A stretch of DNA of 20,590 nucleotides from UBA4722 sp041690995 (GTDB lineage: Bacteria > Pseudomonadota > Gammaproteobacteria > DSM-16500). The DNA lies in the NCBI GenBank assembly GCA_041690995.1, contig JBEPVM010000031.1, positions 1 through 20,590 on the forward strand, read 5' to 3'. Made by a program: the position numbers and the translations under genes. Of the stretch, positions 1 through 7,812 are shown piece after piece. Position 1 is the stretch's first letter, and the number at the start of each line of letters is the position of its first letter. The notes beneath the pieces are model-generated. The model had not been told where the DNA came from. It made no database searches and saw nothing but the letters and a program-made list of their open reading frames with translations.

Positions 1-93
1 GGAATGACAAGCTTTCACGGGAATGACAAGCTTTCGGGGGAATGACAAGCTTTCGGGGGAATGACAAGCTTTCGCGGAATGACAAGCTTTCGC
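1..93. repeat. Five tandem 18-19 bp units inside the repeat arm
   Basis: The units run 1-19, 20-38, 39-57, 58-75 and 76-93. Each begins GGAATGACAAGCTTTC and ends in CACG, GGG or CGC variants. A sixth unit begins at 94 but diverges into the element end (GGAATGACACAG). There are no unique spacers between units, so this is not a CRISPR array. On the other strand each unit is a TGTCATTCC-(C/T)GCGAAAGCT block, a partial duplication of the element's own hairpin arm. The array may extend beyond position 1. Confidence 0.9.
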
Positions 94-117
94 GGAATGA
101 CACAGTTAAATGAACAT
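1..117. repeat. Arm of a dispersed MITE/REP-like element, cut by the window edge
   Basis: The outer end at about 96-117 reads GAATGACACAGTTAAATGAA. It is the reverse complement of the outer end of the copy at 20508 and close to that of the complete copy at 7543-7695. The inner part consists of tandem units, described separately. The rest of the element lies outside the window. Similar sequence is seen at three places in this window, so this is a dispersed family. It encodes nothing. Confidence 0.8.
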
Positions 118-182
118 TCTCGAGACAAGAGGATCTCCTGTATGCCTATCAAAAAACCTGCTGCTTTTTATAGAGTAAAAAA

Positions 183-1685
183 TTATCCGTTTACAATCAC
201 ACCGCCATTCGGGTGTAGTACTTGACCCGTCATATAAGAAGAATCATGGCTTGCTAAAAATACGTAGCAACCTGCCACCTCGTAGGGTTGACCCACGCGC
301 TCCATAGGGACTTGGCCGCCAAATTCAGCGACTTCTTCAGCTGAAAAACTCGCAGGGATAAGCGGTGTCCAAATGGGGCCAGGTGCAACTGCATTGACTC
401 GAATACCACGCTTTATTAAAGAAAGTGCTAAAGAGCGGGTAAAAGAAACAATAGCACCCTTCGTGCTAGAGTAATCAATGAGTTGAGGATTTCCTTTATA
501 AGCTGTTACTGATGTAGTATTAATAATAGCGCTGCCTTTTTGCAGATGAGGTAAAGCAGCTTTGACTAAATAAAAACAAGGAAATAGATTGGTGCTAAAT
601 GTCAGCAGTAATTGCTCTTTAGTAATGTCCGTCATTTCTTTTTTGGGATATTGGACAGCTGCATTATTGATAAGAATGTCTATTCGGCTAAATTCTTTTA
701 GAGTGAGATCAACGATGTGCTGACAAAAATTTTCCTCTGCAATATTGCCTGCTAAGATCACACATTTGCCTCCTGCCTGCTGAACCAATGATTGTGTTTC
801 TTTCGCATCATTGTGCTCATTTAAGTAACTAATGAGAACGCTAGCCCCTTCTTTTGCATAAGCGATTGCAACTGCACGACCGATACCACTATCTCCTCCT
901 GTGATGATTGCGACTTTTCCTTTTAACTTGTTACTTCCTTGATATTCTATGTCTTCTGCAATAGGCTGTGGCCGCATTTCACTTTCTACCCCTGGCTGTT
1001 TAGCTTGATGTTGAGGGGGTTGGTGCTGTTTTTTTCTTTCTTGCTTAGTCATAATGACCTCTTCAGGCGCTGAACCTAAACCGCCGTGTTTCTCATCAAA
1101 TAATTCTCTCAAGAGGTTGACTGCTAAACGTATAGGCTGTTCGTTGAAGCTTATTTCTTGAGATGACCGAATCTGTTGGCGCGTTAAAAAATCAGCGAGC
1201 TTGCCGGCATTCTTTTTAATTTCCTCGGGACGTGTCGAATATAAAGTATAAACAGCTCTCAGTACTTCTTTAAAAGAGGGAAGGGAATAACGTGCTTCTC
1301 TTGGAAAATAAGTCCCACTGAAAATGGGCGACAAATCATCTGGCATCAGAAACACAGTCAATGGCCAACCGCCAGGTTGATGGGTCAAAAAAGAATGCGT
1401 ACTCTGATATATCTTATCCAAGTCGGGGCGCTCTTCCCGATCTACCTTGATGTTGATAAAAAAACTATTCATGAGGTTTGCTGTTTCTTCGTCTTCAAAA
1501 GATTCATGTGCCATCACATGACACCAATGGCAGGCGGAATAGCCAATGGAAAGAAGAATCGGTTTTTTTTCCTGCTCTGCTTTTTCGAGGATATCCTTCT
1601 TCCAGGCAAACCAATTTACAGGATTTCTTGCATGTTGTAACAAATAAGGGCTTGTTTCATCTGCTAATGCGTTCAGAGAGTTCAT
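183..1685 (-). CDS. Fusion: truncated YyaL/SPATA20-type thioredoxin domain + short-chain dehydrogenase
   Basis: Residues 1-211 match the N-terminal thioredoxin-like domain of the DUF255 (YyaL/SPATA20) family, with a CHWC redox motif at 52-55, VDREERPD at 81-88 and GGWPLTVF at 105-112. The domain stops at GGLGSAP (201-207), where relatives normally continue APKFP into a long glycosidase-like helical barrel. Full-length members run to roughly 670 residues, so the C-terminal two thirds are missing. From M212 a complete 289-residue classical SDR follows: cofactor motif TGGDSGIG, NNAA, a catalytic Ser in NTTSVT, and YSSTK. I chose ATG 1685, preceded by AAAGGAG at 8 bp spacing, rather than the GTG at 1694, which overlaps that site. 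The SDR keeps its own ribosome-binding site (see 1050-1063), so it may also be made separately. The SDR's substrate cannot be read from the sequence. Alternatives to a genuine fusion are a deletion that left a dead yyaL 5' end, or an assembly join. Confidence 0.85.
   Translation of the reverse strand: MNSLNALADETSPYLLQHARNPVNWFAWKKDILEKAEQEKKPILLSIGYSACHWCHVMAHESFEDEETANLMNSFFINIKVDREERPDLDKIYQSTHSFLTHQPGGWPLTVFLMPDDLSPIFSGTYFPREARYSLPSFKEVLRAVYTLYSTRPEEIKKNAGKLADFLTRQQIRSSQEISFNEQPIRLAVNLLRELFDEKHGGLGSAPEEVIMTKQERKKQHQPPQHQAKQPGVESEMRPQPIAEDIEYQGSNKLKGKVAIITGGDSGIGRAVAIAYAKEGASVLISYLNEHNDAKETQSLVQQAGGKCVILAGNIAEENFCQHIVDLTLKEFSRIDILINNAAVQYPKKEMTDITKEQLLLTFSTNLFPCFYLVKAALPHLQKGSAIINTTSVTAYKGNPQLIDYSSTKGAIVSFTRSLALSLIKRGIRVNAVAPGPIWTPLIPASFSAEEVAEFGGQVPMERVGQPYEVAGCYVFLASHDSSYMTGQVLHPNGGVIVNG
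1050..1063 (-). promoter_or_regulatory. Internal ribosome-binding site and start of the SDR part
   Basis: On the minus strand AAGAGG (1063-1058) lies 5 bp before ATG 1052. That ATG opens a 289-codon frame beginning MTKQERKKQH and ending at 183. The Gln/Pro-rich N-terminus and the total length fit free-standing SDR proteins of this group. This is therefore likely the original SDR start, retained inside the fused frame. Confidence 0.65.
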
Positions 1686-2022
1686 ACAACCCACTCCTTT
1701 ATTTCCAATTGCTTTATCAGCCCTTTCGACCAGATGATCTTCAACTTGCCTCGTTAACTACTTTCTGGATGGGGACCCTAAAAAATGATTTTTTATATTC
1801 GTTGTGTAGAAATTTATTTTTTATAATATCATATTATTGTTTTAATCTCTAACGTCTGCTCAGCTGCTTACTTTAAAGTAAAGTGATCGAGGGGAATTTT
1901 TATTATATGATCTTTGTGAATGCGGTACTTCTTCACTTACAGACACAGCAGGCGGTACTCCTCCTCCACAGCGTAAACTGGAGAAAAGGAGAGCTGAGGT
2001 AAGTCGTCCATCATAAAATAGC
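1686..2022. other. Gene-free stretch upstream of the fusion gene
   Basis: The stretch is AT-rich and holds the leader of the minus-strand fusion gene, with the Shine-Dalgarno site AAAGGAG just above ATG 1685. It contains a perfect 14-bp palindrome TTACTTTAAAGTAA at 1868-1881, which could be an operator, and the coding-like tail at 1882-2016 listed separately. I see no clear -35/-10 pair and no RNA gene. Confidence 0.5.
1882..2016 (+). pseudogene. Possible remnant: C-terminal tail of a lost gene
   Basis: This frame is open for 44 codons between TAA at 1879-1881 and TAA at 2014-2016 and has no ATG. Its residues look protein-like and tail-like: GTSSLTDTAGGTPPPQRKLE followed by KRRAEVSRPS. The Pro/charged composition resembles protein C-termini. 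A competing 31-codon ATG frame in the same stretch has no well-placed ribosome-binding site. This could simply be chance; the claim rests on composition alone. Confidence 0.25.
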
Positions 2023-2376
2023 CTATTGATGTTCTCGTTTGAAATATGCCATTTTCGTAGTCATGTGTCCTTTACAAATCGTTAAGAAAACATCATTCAA
2101 ATAAATGAGTTGACGTTCTAAGCCTGGCTTGACAAAGACTCTTTCCATAATGGAACATAGCTGTTCAAGATTGTTTTTTGTTTCTTCCGCATAAGAGCAA
2201 ACATCGAGAGAGATAAGTGAGTCCATATAAAAAAGCAACATTGCTTTAACCGAAGAGTCAGGCATCTCGTAAATAGAACGCCTGAGATCAAGGCAAGCAT
2301 TTTTAAATTGACTCATAGGCTCGAGTAGAGCAGGCATTTGAATAGGGCGGGGTGTTTCTACTTTTATCGGATTCAT
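2023..2376 (-). CDS. Hypothetical protein, 117 aa
   Basis: I do not recognise the family. The start is well supported: AGAGGAG lies 8 bp before ATG 2376. The protein is predicted soluble and mainly helical, with no signal peptide or membrane segment. It has a short Pro-rich N-terminus (residues 8-20), a hydrophobic stretch MLLFYMDSLISL at 46-57 and a second one, LIYLNDVFLTI, at 90-100. It contains three scattered cysteines near 29, 60 and 74 plus one at 101, with no paired-cysteine motif. It stands alone, with gene-free DNA on both sides and the same strand as its neighbours. Confidence 0.7.
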   Translation of the reverse strand: MNPIKVETPRPIQMPALLEPMSQFKNACLDLRRSIYEMPDSSVKAMLLFYMDSLISLDVCSYAEETKNNLEQLCSIMERVFVKPGLERQLIYLNDVFLTICKGHMTTKMAYFKREHQ

Positions 2377-2855
2377 TGATCTATCTCCTCTTTAAAATAA
2401 TCAACTCCTTTTTTAATGAGAAAGCGTCCAAGGATGGACTACTCTACAAGAGAGCAATGAAATAACAATAACGAAATGAGGTTTACAGTCTACTTGCCCG
2501 GCTGTTTAATTTATTTATATAATAAATCATAAGCTTGTATCTTTGTATTAGCGTTTTATCCCATTATATTAGGGTGTATGTCTCACAAAAAAGAGGATTT
2601 ATTTCTTACATGCTTTGTTATTCATAAGCGGTAAAGCGTGCTATTTCGGGTGATTTATATAGTGATCAGCTCTATTTGTAAAGAGGGATTAAAACGATAA
2701 AGCAAGCAACTGATATTCTCTTTTTCTTTATGTGGTGAGGGCATACGGGAGCGACTGTCTTAATTAAGCGATTCATCATAGCGGGAAACCTATTCATTTT
2801 AAAAACGCCATTATCGCTTATATTTTTTAAGAAGAGTACTCAAAAAATAAAATCT
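2377..2855. other. 479-bp AT-rich gene-free stretch
   Basis: No open frame with a credible start and no tRNA-like fold was found. It carries the ribosome-binding site of the 117-residue gene next to 2376. There is also an inverted pair TAAGCGAT (2765-2772) / ATCGCTTA (2813-2820), 35-90 bp beyond the stop of the minus-strand helicase gene. The 40-nt loop and the lack of a following T-run make it a poor terminator. The promoter of the 117-residue gene should lie here but I cannot place it confidently. Confidence 0.5.
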
Positions 2856-5800
2856 TTAGCAATTTACATAATCCCACTCACGCCAAGCGGGTAACAAGGG
2901 AAAATATAACCCTAAACGTATCGGACGTGAATCTATTGCATGCAAAGCTGTCGCATACTCTATCAATTGTTGAGAATATTTTTCTTGTTCCTCATTTAAA
3001 AAGTGTTCTTTATTTTCCCCAGAAAATGCGGCTGTTTTATAATCAATAACCCAGCGTATACCTGACTCATCAATAAATGTTCTGTCAATAATCAGTGCCT
3101 TGATTTTATTATCTATTAAAGCTGTTAATTGTAATTCAGTTTGAGCAGCCAGGTGAGCTTTGATGATCCACTGTCCACGAGGGTCTTGTAACGTGTTATC
3201 AATGGCTTTAAATACATTTTTTATCGCAGCAGGAAGGTGGCTTGGCAATATGCCCGATTGTAATAACTGCTGATTGATATACAGTGTTTTTTTTTCTAAA
3301 GAGTGACTTGTCCACCACGACACACCATGAAGGCTAATCTGTTGTAAAATTTGATGAATAAAAATACCAGTATTTTTTAGAATATTATTCGGTAATTGAA
3401 AGCCCTTTTTTTTACGATGATAAGTAATAGAGTTGCGTACAGTGCTTTCTTTGATGGGGTTAACCCAATCAAGCGTTAATCGGCGAATAGGACGATTTTT
3501 TTTTGCAAGAGAGAAAAATGGTGTCTCAGCTATTTCTGGTAAGGACAGTTCATCGAGCGTGATAGAACACCACAACTTTTCAAGTAGACTATTCGGCGGA
3601 GGGTTTATTATTTTATCGTTTTCTTGTGTGCATGAAAAAAATAAATGTAATTGTTGCTTCGCGCGCGTTGCTGCGACATAAAGCAACCGTCCAGTTTCAT
3701 AATCATTCTTAATAGCGTGTTGTCGTTTAATATACTGATAAATAGTATCGTCAGATTGTCCAACCGCATGAACAGGCGCGATAATCAAAGCATTATGCGC
3801 TGTGAGTCGTGGGCGTTCCATCCATAATAATAATTGTTTATCCTCATTGGGTGATCTGCGTTCCAGATGAGGAAGAATAACAGTATCAAACTCAAGCCCT
3901 TTGGCATTATGAATCGTCATGATTTGTAACGTATTATCAGCTTGATGTTGAGGCGTTGCATATAATAAATTAACGTGGTGATGCAGTGCGTGACTATCTG
4001 GGAAATCGCCGCTTTTATCGAGTTTTTCTAATAAATTAAAATAGGCTTTCGCATCTTCTAAATCATCAGGCAGTTCTGTGGAAGCAGGGCCGCCCAATGC
4101 AATCCAGGTATTTTCAAGCCAGGCACGTAATGAATATCGGTAACGATCAAGCAACGCAAGCTGCAAAACAGGTAAAATACGCGCTAAACGCTGTTGGCCA
4201 TCGGAACTTAATTTTTGTAAATATATTTCATTTTTTAATTGTTCGGCTAAAGTGATAGTAGAATGATTATCTGTGAGTATCAATAAATCATGAAGCGTTA
4301 ACCCACACCAAGGTGCGCGTAATAATGCAAGCCATGCAATGCGATCCACAGGATGCAATAATGCGCGCGTCAGCGCCATCAGATCTTGAATAACAGGACG
4401 TGTACTCAATGGGTCAATATCAATTGCTTTATAAGAGATATTATTTGTTTTTAAGGCGGGAATAATGGAAGTTAAATGCGTGCGGGAACGGACTAGAATT
4501 GCAATCGTTTCATTTTTATTTTTTGTAGAATTATCGAGTTTAATTTTCTGTATCAATTGCACAATAGAGGTAGCCTGCGCGCGCGGTGTCGTGTTTATGA
4601 ATTGATGTAATGTCACGGCTTGCCTACCTGTTTCATCAGAGTTAGCAATACTTGCGCTATAAGAAACTGCGCCTGTTGCAATCTCTTCCTCCTTGGGTAA
4701 AATTTTCTGAAAATGTTGATTCAGCCAATGAACGATGCCAGGCACAGAACGAAAATTCACAGACAGTGTGAGAGGTTCCAAATGAATGTGATTTAAACCC
4801 ATGCGACGGGCGCGGATAAAATAACCCACTTCCGCTTCACGGAAGCGATAAATAGATTGCATCGGATCACCCACAACGAATAAAGTACGGCCATCGTTCG
4901 GTTCCCATCCCGCCGTTAATTTTTCAATAAGACGATATTGGCTGCTGGATGTATCTTGAAATTCATCAATTAAAATATGTTGCAGTTGATAATCTAAAGC
5001 AAGCGCCTTATCTGTAGGGGTATCCTCATTACCTAATGCACTGAGTGCAGCTTGTGCATTTTCGATATAATCAATTTTTCCGCGTTGTTGAAAAACCAGT
5101 TTAAGCTGTGCTACAAGCACGCATAACACTTGATGTAATGCCTCTAATATTTGCCATTGTGTTTCTGAGTAGGCAGCATCAGGCGCTAATTGAAGTTCTG
5201 TAAAAGCAGAGATAAGATCAGCATGCGCTTTCAATTTTTCTATTAAAATTAACATACGTTGTTTCATAGTATCAAATACTATTTTCTCATCAGCGTTTTT
5301 ACTGCTGCTCGGCGCTGGAAATCCAATGGATTTATTGACTTGTTTTCGCCATTCAAAATCTTTAGTCAACAGTAATTCCGTAAGACCTAGCCAGGCAGGT
5401 TTATCTGAGATTTTTACACCAGGAAAATTTTCTAAATCAAGACAGTGCATGATTGGCGAACAAGAATTTTCTTTTGCCAATTGATGAGCTGCGAAATTCG
5501 CCAAAGTCAGAAATTCACTGCTATATTCTTTTGGAAATTTATTTTTTAAATCCGTGAGTGACGCAATAGTTATTTCTGAAAGATGTTCCTCAAGTTTTTT
5601 TCGTAATTCAGGATTGTTCGTATTGAGCATAATATGAGGCAACCATTGGTCACGTTTTTGAAGCAAATGAATGAGCAAGGCTTCCAATTTATTTAAGTCA
5701 TTATCAACATGTGATAATAACTGGGCAATAGCTGCTGACCATGCGGTATCTTCTTCCAGAGACAATAAGAATTCTTGCACAGCAGCTTGATAGAGCGAAG

Positions 5801-6242
5801 CAGGATCATCGGTTAGATCAGGCGGCGCACCAAAATGAGCGAGTATAGGTAATTGTCTTGTGAGATAAGCATTGAAAGAATCAATAGTTTGAATGCGTAA
5901 GCGATTCGGATTATTTAATAAATTCCACCCCAATAATTGATTACGCTGCAAAGCCGCTTTTGCTAAATGCCAAGTGGTTTTAGCATGGGAAGCTACTGGT
6001 TCAGAAGTATTGACTGCATTACTAAGAGTGTTAATAATACGCGTCCGCATTTCAGAAGCGGATTTTTTAGTAAAAGTAATCGCTAAAATTTCTTCGGGTT
6101 GTTTTACATAACAGAGTAATTTTAAAAAACGTTGCGTTAATAGCTCAGTTTTTCCAGAACCTGCAGGGGCTTGCACGATGAATGACTTTTGAGGGTTCAA
6201 TGCAGCCTGACGTTGTTCATGGTCTGGTGTGGTATTGGTCAT
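2856..6242 (-). CDS. AddA/RecB-like ATP-dependent helicase-nuclease (UvrD superfamily 1)
   Basis: This 1128-residue protein has the full SF1A motif set: Walker A APAGSGKT at 25-32, ITFTKKSASEM near 55-66, LIDEFQDTSSSQ near 425, VGDPMQSIYRFREAE near 458, SVNFRS near 495, MTIHNAKGLEFD near 775 and LLYVAATRAK near 855. The C-terminus keeps a RecB-type PD-(D/E)XK nuclease: an Asp in LIIDRTF, then VIDYKTA around residues 1050-1070, then QQLIEYATAL near 1092. Such enzymes process double-strand DNA ends for recombinational repair. AddA enzymes normally act with AddB, usually encoded immediately upstream. Here the upstream neighbour is divergent and unrelated, so the partner must be elsewhere or absent. 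ATG 6242 is preferred over the TTG at 6248; no strong ribosome-binding site is seen at either. Confidence 0.9.
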   Translation of the reverse strand: MTNTTPDHEQRQAALNPQKSFIVQAPAGSGKTELLTQRFLKLLCYVKQPEEILAITFTKKSASEMRTRIINTLSNAVNTSEPVASHAKTTWHLAKAALQRNQLLGWNLLNNPNRLRIQTIDSFNAYLTRQLPILAHFGAPPDLTDDPASLYQAAVQEFLLSLEEDTAWSAAIAQLLSHVDNDLNKLEALLIHLLQKRDQWLPHIMLNTNNPELRKKLEEHLSEITIASLTDLKNKFPKEYSSEFLTLANFAAHQLAKENSCSPIMHCLDLENFPGVKISDKPAWLGLTELLLTKDFEWRKQVNKSIGFPAPSSSKNADEKIVFDTMKQRMLILIEKLKAHADLISAFTELQLAPDAAYSETQWQILEALHQVLCVLVAQLKLVFQQRGKIDYIENAQAALSALGNEDTPTDKALALDYQLQHILIDEFQDTSSSQYRLIEKLTAGWEPNDGRTLFVVGDPMQSIYRFREAEVGYFIRARRMGLNHIHLEPLTLSVNFRSVPGIVHWLNQHFQKILPKEEEIATGAVSYSASIANSDETGRQAVTLHQFINTTPRAQATSIVQLIQKIKLDNSTKNKNETIAILVRSRTHLTSIIPALKTNNISYKAIDIDPLSTRPVIQDLMALTRALLHPVDRIAWLALLRAPWCGLTLHDLLILTDNHSTITLAEQLKNEIYLQKLSSDGQQRLARILPVLQLALLDRYRYSLRAWLENTWIALGGPASTELPDDLEDAKAYFNLLEKLDKSGDFPDSHALHHHVNLLYATPQHQADNTLQIMTIHNAKGLEFDTVILPHLERRSPNEDKQLLLWMERPRLTAHNALIIAPVHAVGQSDDTIYQYIKRQHAIKNDYETGRLLYVAATRAKQQLHLFFSCTQENDKIINPPPNSLLEKLWCSITLDELSLPEIAETPFFSLAKKNRPIRRLTLDWVNPIKESTVRNSITYHRKKKGFQLPNNILKNTGIFIHQILQQISLHGVSWWTSHSLEKKTLYINQQLLQSGILPSHLPAAIKNVFKAIDNTLQDPRGQWIIKAHLAAQTELQLTALIDNKIKALIIDRTFIDESGIRWVIDYKTAAFSGENKEHFLNEEQEKYSQQLIEYATALHAIDSRPIRLGLYFPLLPAWREWDYVNC

Positions 6243-6326
6243 GGGCAAATTTTTTACTTTTCTTAAGGTTATTTTAAGGCTAATAGGATATTATGCTACC
6301 ACTAAAATACAAGATGAGGATAGAAA

Positions 6327-7466
6327 ATGCGTTCTTCTGCTGTGCTTCCTAACGTATTAGAGCCGCCTGCTTCTAGCGATTTTATTCGAGGTGAGCCTTT
6401 AGAACAAGCGCCTCAATCAGAACAAGATAAGATCGTACTTGAAGAAGAGAGATTAACGGCTATGCGAGCCCTGCTTGCTGATTTAAAAAAGAATGATGAT
6501 GTTGAAGAAAAAGATCAACTCCAAGAACCTGCGCCACTGCTATCAAGAAAATGGTGGGCAAAACCAGCCTATGTTTTTCTCATGCTATTTAATGTATTGT
6601 TTATGGCGATAGGCGGATTTCTTGGCATGCAAGAAGTATTACTGGATGCTATTCCTACTATATCACCCTGGGTAATGAATCTGATTAGCGGCTGTCTTGC
6701 AGCGTGTGAATGTGCCATGTCTTATTCTATTAGTAGCCCTTATGTTAAAAAAGGGCTGGGTCTCCCAGAGGACGAGATAGCTAGAACAATTACGATGATT
6801 CAGGCGGAACAATGCCAGGTAACAGAAGCCATTAATGCTAAATTACTGTCTCCTCAATACTATCAGGTTATGACTCAGTCAGATTATTCTAAACAGGCAG
6901 AATTAGCTTCACGTTTTAACGACCATGTTTCAAATATAAAGCCTATCGAATTTCAAGAACCTGTTTTTAAAAAAAGAGTAAGATTATTTTTTACAGCCGT
7001 TAATATGATTTTAACAATCACTAACAGTTTTTATATGACAACTGCTTTTTTAAAAGCAGTAGCAGCTACATTGGTGGGAACGCCAGTGGGTTGGGCTGTG
7101 ATAGCAGGTGTGATTCTTATTCAGCTGGGTGTGACTTCGATTATGCGTTCTGAAAGTATGTTTGAAATGTTAAATCCCGAAGTAGTAAAAATAAAAGAAG
7201 CTAAGAAAAAAATTAACTCTTTTAAAAATAAGATAAAAGATTTTCAACTTATATCAACAGGGTTACAAGAGAAAGAGAATTTATTGCTAGAGCAAAGAGA
7301 TTCTGGTAAAGCATTCAGATTTTGTACCGAGGATACCCATAATGGTAATGGGGTTAGAAAGAGAAGGTATTCCGCCCCTCTCGTTCAGACTCTTTTTAAC
7401 AATCTCCCAGCTGATGGGGCCGCTGGTTTACCTCCTGCAGCGCCTGCTCTAAAGCTCGAGAGGTAA
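6327..7466 (+). CDS. Hypothetical four-helix membrane protein, 379 aa
   Basis: I do not recognise the family. GAGG at 7 bp spacing precedes ATG 6327. Layout: a polar, acidic N-terminal region (1-78) with no signal peptide; two hydrophobic helices at about 81-100 and 112-133; a soluble middle (about 140-215); two more helices at 218-241 and 246-273; a Lys/Glu-rich probable coiled coil at 287-325; and a polar tail with RKRR at 344-347 followed by a Pro/Ala-rich end. Paired hairpin helices with long cytosol-type ends also occur in secreted effectors of intracellular Legionellales, but nothing here proves secretion. It is divergent from the helicase gene, with 84 bp between the starts. Confidence 0.8.
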   Translation: MRSSAVLPNVLEPPASSDFIRGEPLEQAPQSEQDKIVLEEERLTAMRALLADLKKNDDVEEKDQLQEPAPLLSRKWWAKPAYVFLMLFNVLFMAIGGFLGMQEVLLDAIPTISPWVMNLISGCLAACECAMSYSISSPYVKKGLGLPEDEIARTITMIQAEQCQVTEAINAKLLSPQYYQVMTQSDYSKQAELASRFNDHVSNIKPIEFQEPVFKKRVRLFFTAVNMILTITNSFYMTTAFLKAVAATLVGTPVGWAVIAGVILIQLGVTSIMRSESMFEMLNPEVVKIKEAKKKINSFKNKIKDFQLISTGLQEKENLLLEQRDSGKAFRFCTEDTHNGNGVRKRRYSAPLVQTLFNNLPADGAAGLPPAAPALKLER

Positions 7467-7516
7467 CTCTCTTCCCAGAAATAATGCATCTTTTTTAAAA
7501 TTTTCGCCGAAAATTT
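7458..7516 (+). terminator. Two stem-loops at the 3' end of the membrane-protein gene
   Basis: GAGAG-GTAA-CTCTC (7458-7471) overlaps the stop codon. AAATTTTC-GCC-GAAAATTT (7498-7516) follows a T6 run at 7491-7496. Neither is GC-rich with an immediate U-tract, so these are at best weak terminators. They may help end transcription before the repeat element. Confidence 0.3.
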
Positions 7517-7542
7517 GAAATAATATTGCAAATTTCGAGAAC

Positions 7543-7695
7543 ATTCATCTAACGGTGTCATTCCCGCGAAGGCGGGAACCCATTTTGCCTTGTAGCTAGA
7601 CTGACCTTAGTAAAAAATTTCCATTGACTAAGGCAGGTTTAATGACATGTGAGAGAATAGGTTCGCCTTCGCGGGAATGACACCGTTAAATGAAT
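7543..7695. repeat. Complete MITE/REP-like element with 32-bp terminal inverted repeats
   Basis: The arms at 7543-7574 and 7664-7695 are inverted copies matching at 31 of 32 positions by eye. Inside the left arm is a perfect hairpin TTCCCGC-GAAG-GCGGGAA (7561-7578). The core also holds CCTTAGT (7605-7611) / ACTAAGG (7627-7633). The core has no open frame. The ATTCCC...GGGAAT-type hairpin resembles REP elements and neisserial dRS3 in general form. The element ends about 55 bp before the yefM promoter. No obvious target-site duplication is visible. Confidence 0.85.
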
Positions 7696-7750
7696 ATTTT
7701 TTATTGATCCTGTGGCTAGCTATATAACTTGATAAAAAATGAAGAACTTA

Positions 7751-7792
7751 TTGATTGAATGTTATAATCCGTACTATAATATGTACATGTAC
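7751..7792 (+). promoter_or_regulatory. yefM-yoeB promoter and TGTACA operator
   Basis: TTGATT (7751-7756) and TATAAT (7775-7780) are separated by 18 bp. Directly downstream, ATGTACATGTAC (7781-7792) contains TGTACA and the palindrome GTACATGTAC, and a further GTAC lies at 7771-7774. The E. coli YefM repressor and YefM-YoeB complex bind TGTACA-centred palindromes overlapping their promoter. The same autoregulation is therefore expected here. Confidence 0.7.
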
Positions 7793-7812
7793 GTAAAATT
7801 GGAGATTTTTTA

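Noticed and set aside
1..93. CRISPR-like repeated sequence
   Set aside because: The 18-19 bp units are directly adjacent with no unique spacers, and no cas-like gene is present. They are tandem duplications within a repeat-element arm.
142..225. 27-codon frame on the plus strand starting MPIKKPAAFY
   Set aside because: It overlaps the 3' end of the SDR gene on the other strand and has only a marginal ribosome-binding site and no recognisable features.
1377..1852. Overlapping plus-strand frames of 87 and 124 codons
   Set aside because: They lie mostly antisense to the well-supported DUF255 domain and are Phe/Cys-rich translations typical of antisense reading.
2765..2820. Terminator for the helicase gene
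   Set aside because: The 8-bp arms are separated by 40 nt and there is no U-tract, so it does not meet the pattern of an intrinsic terminator.
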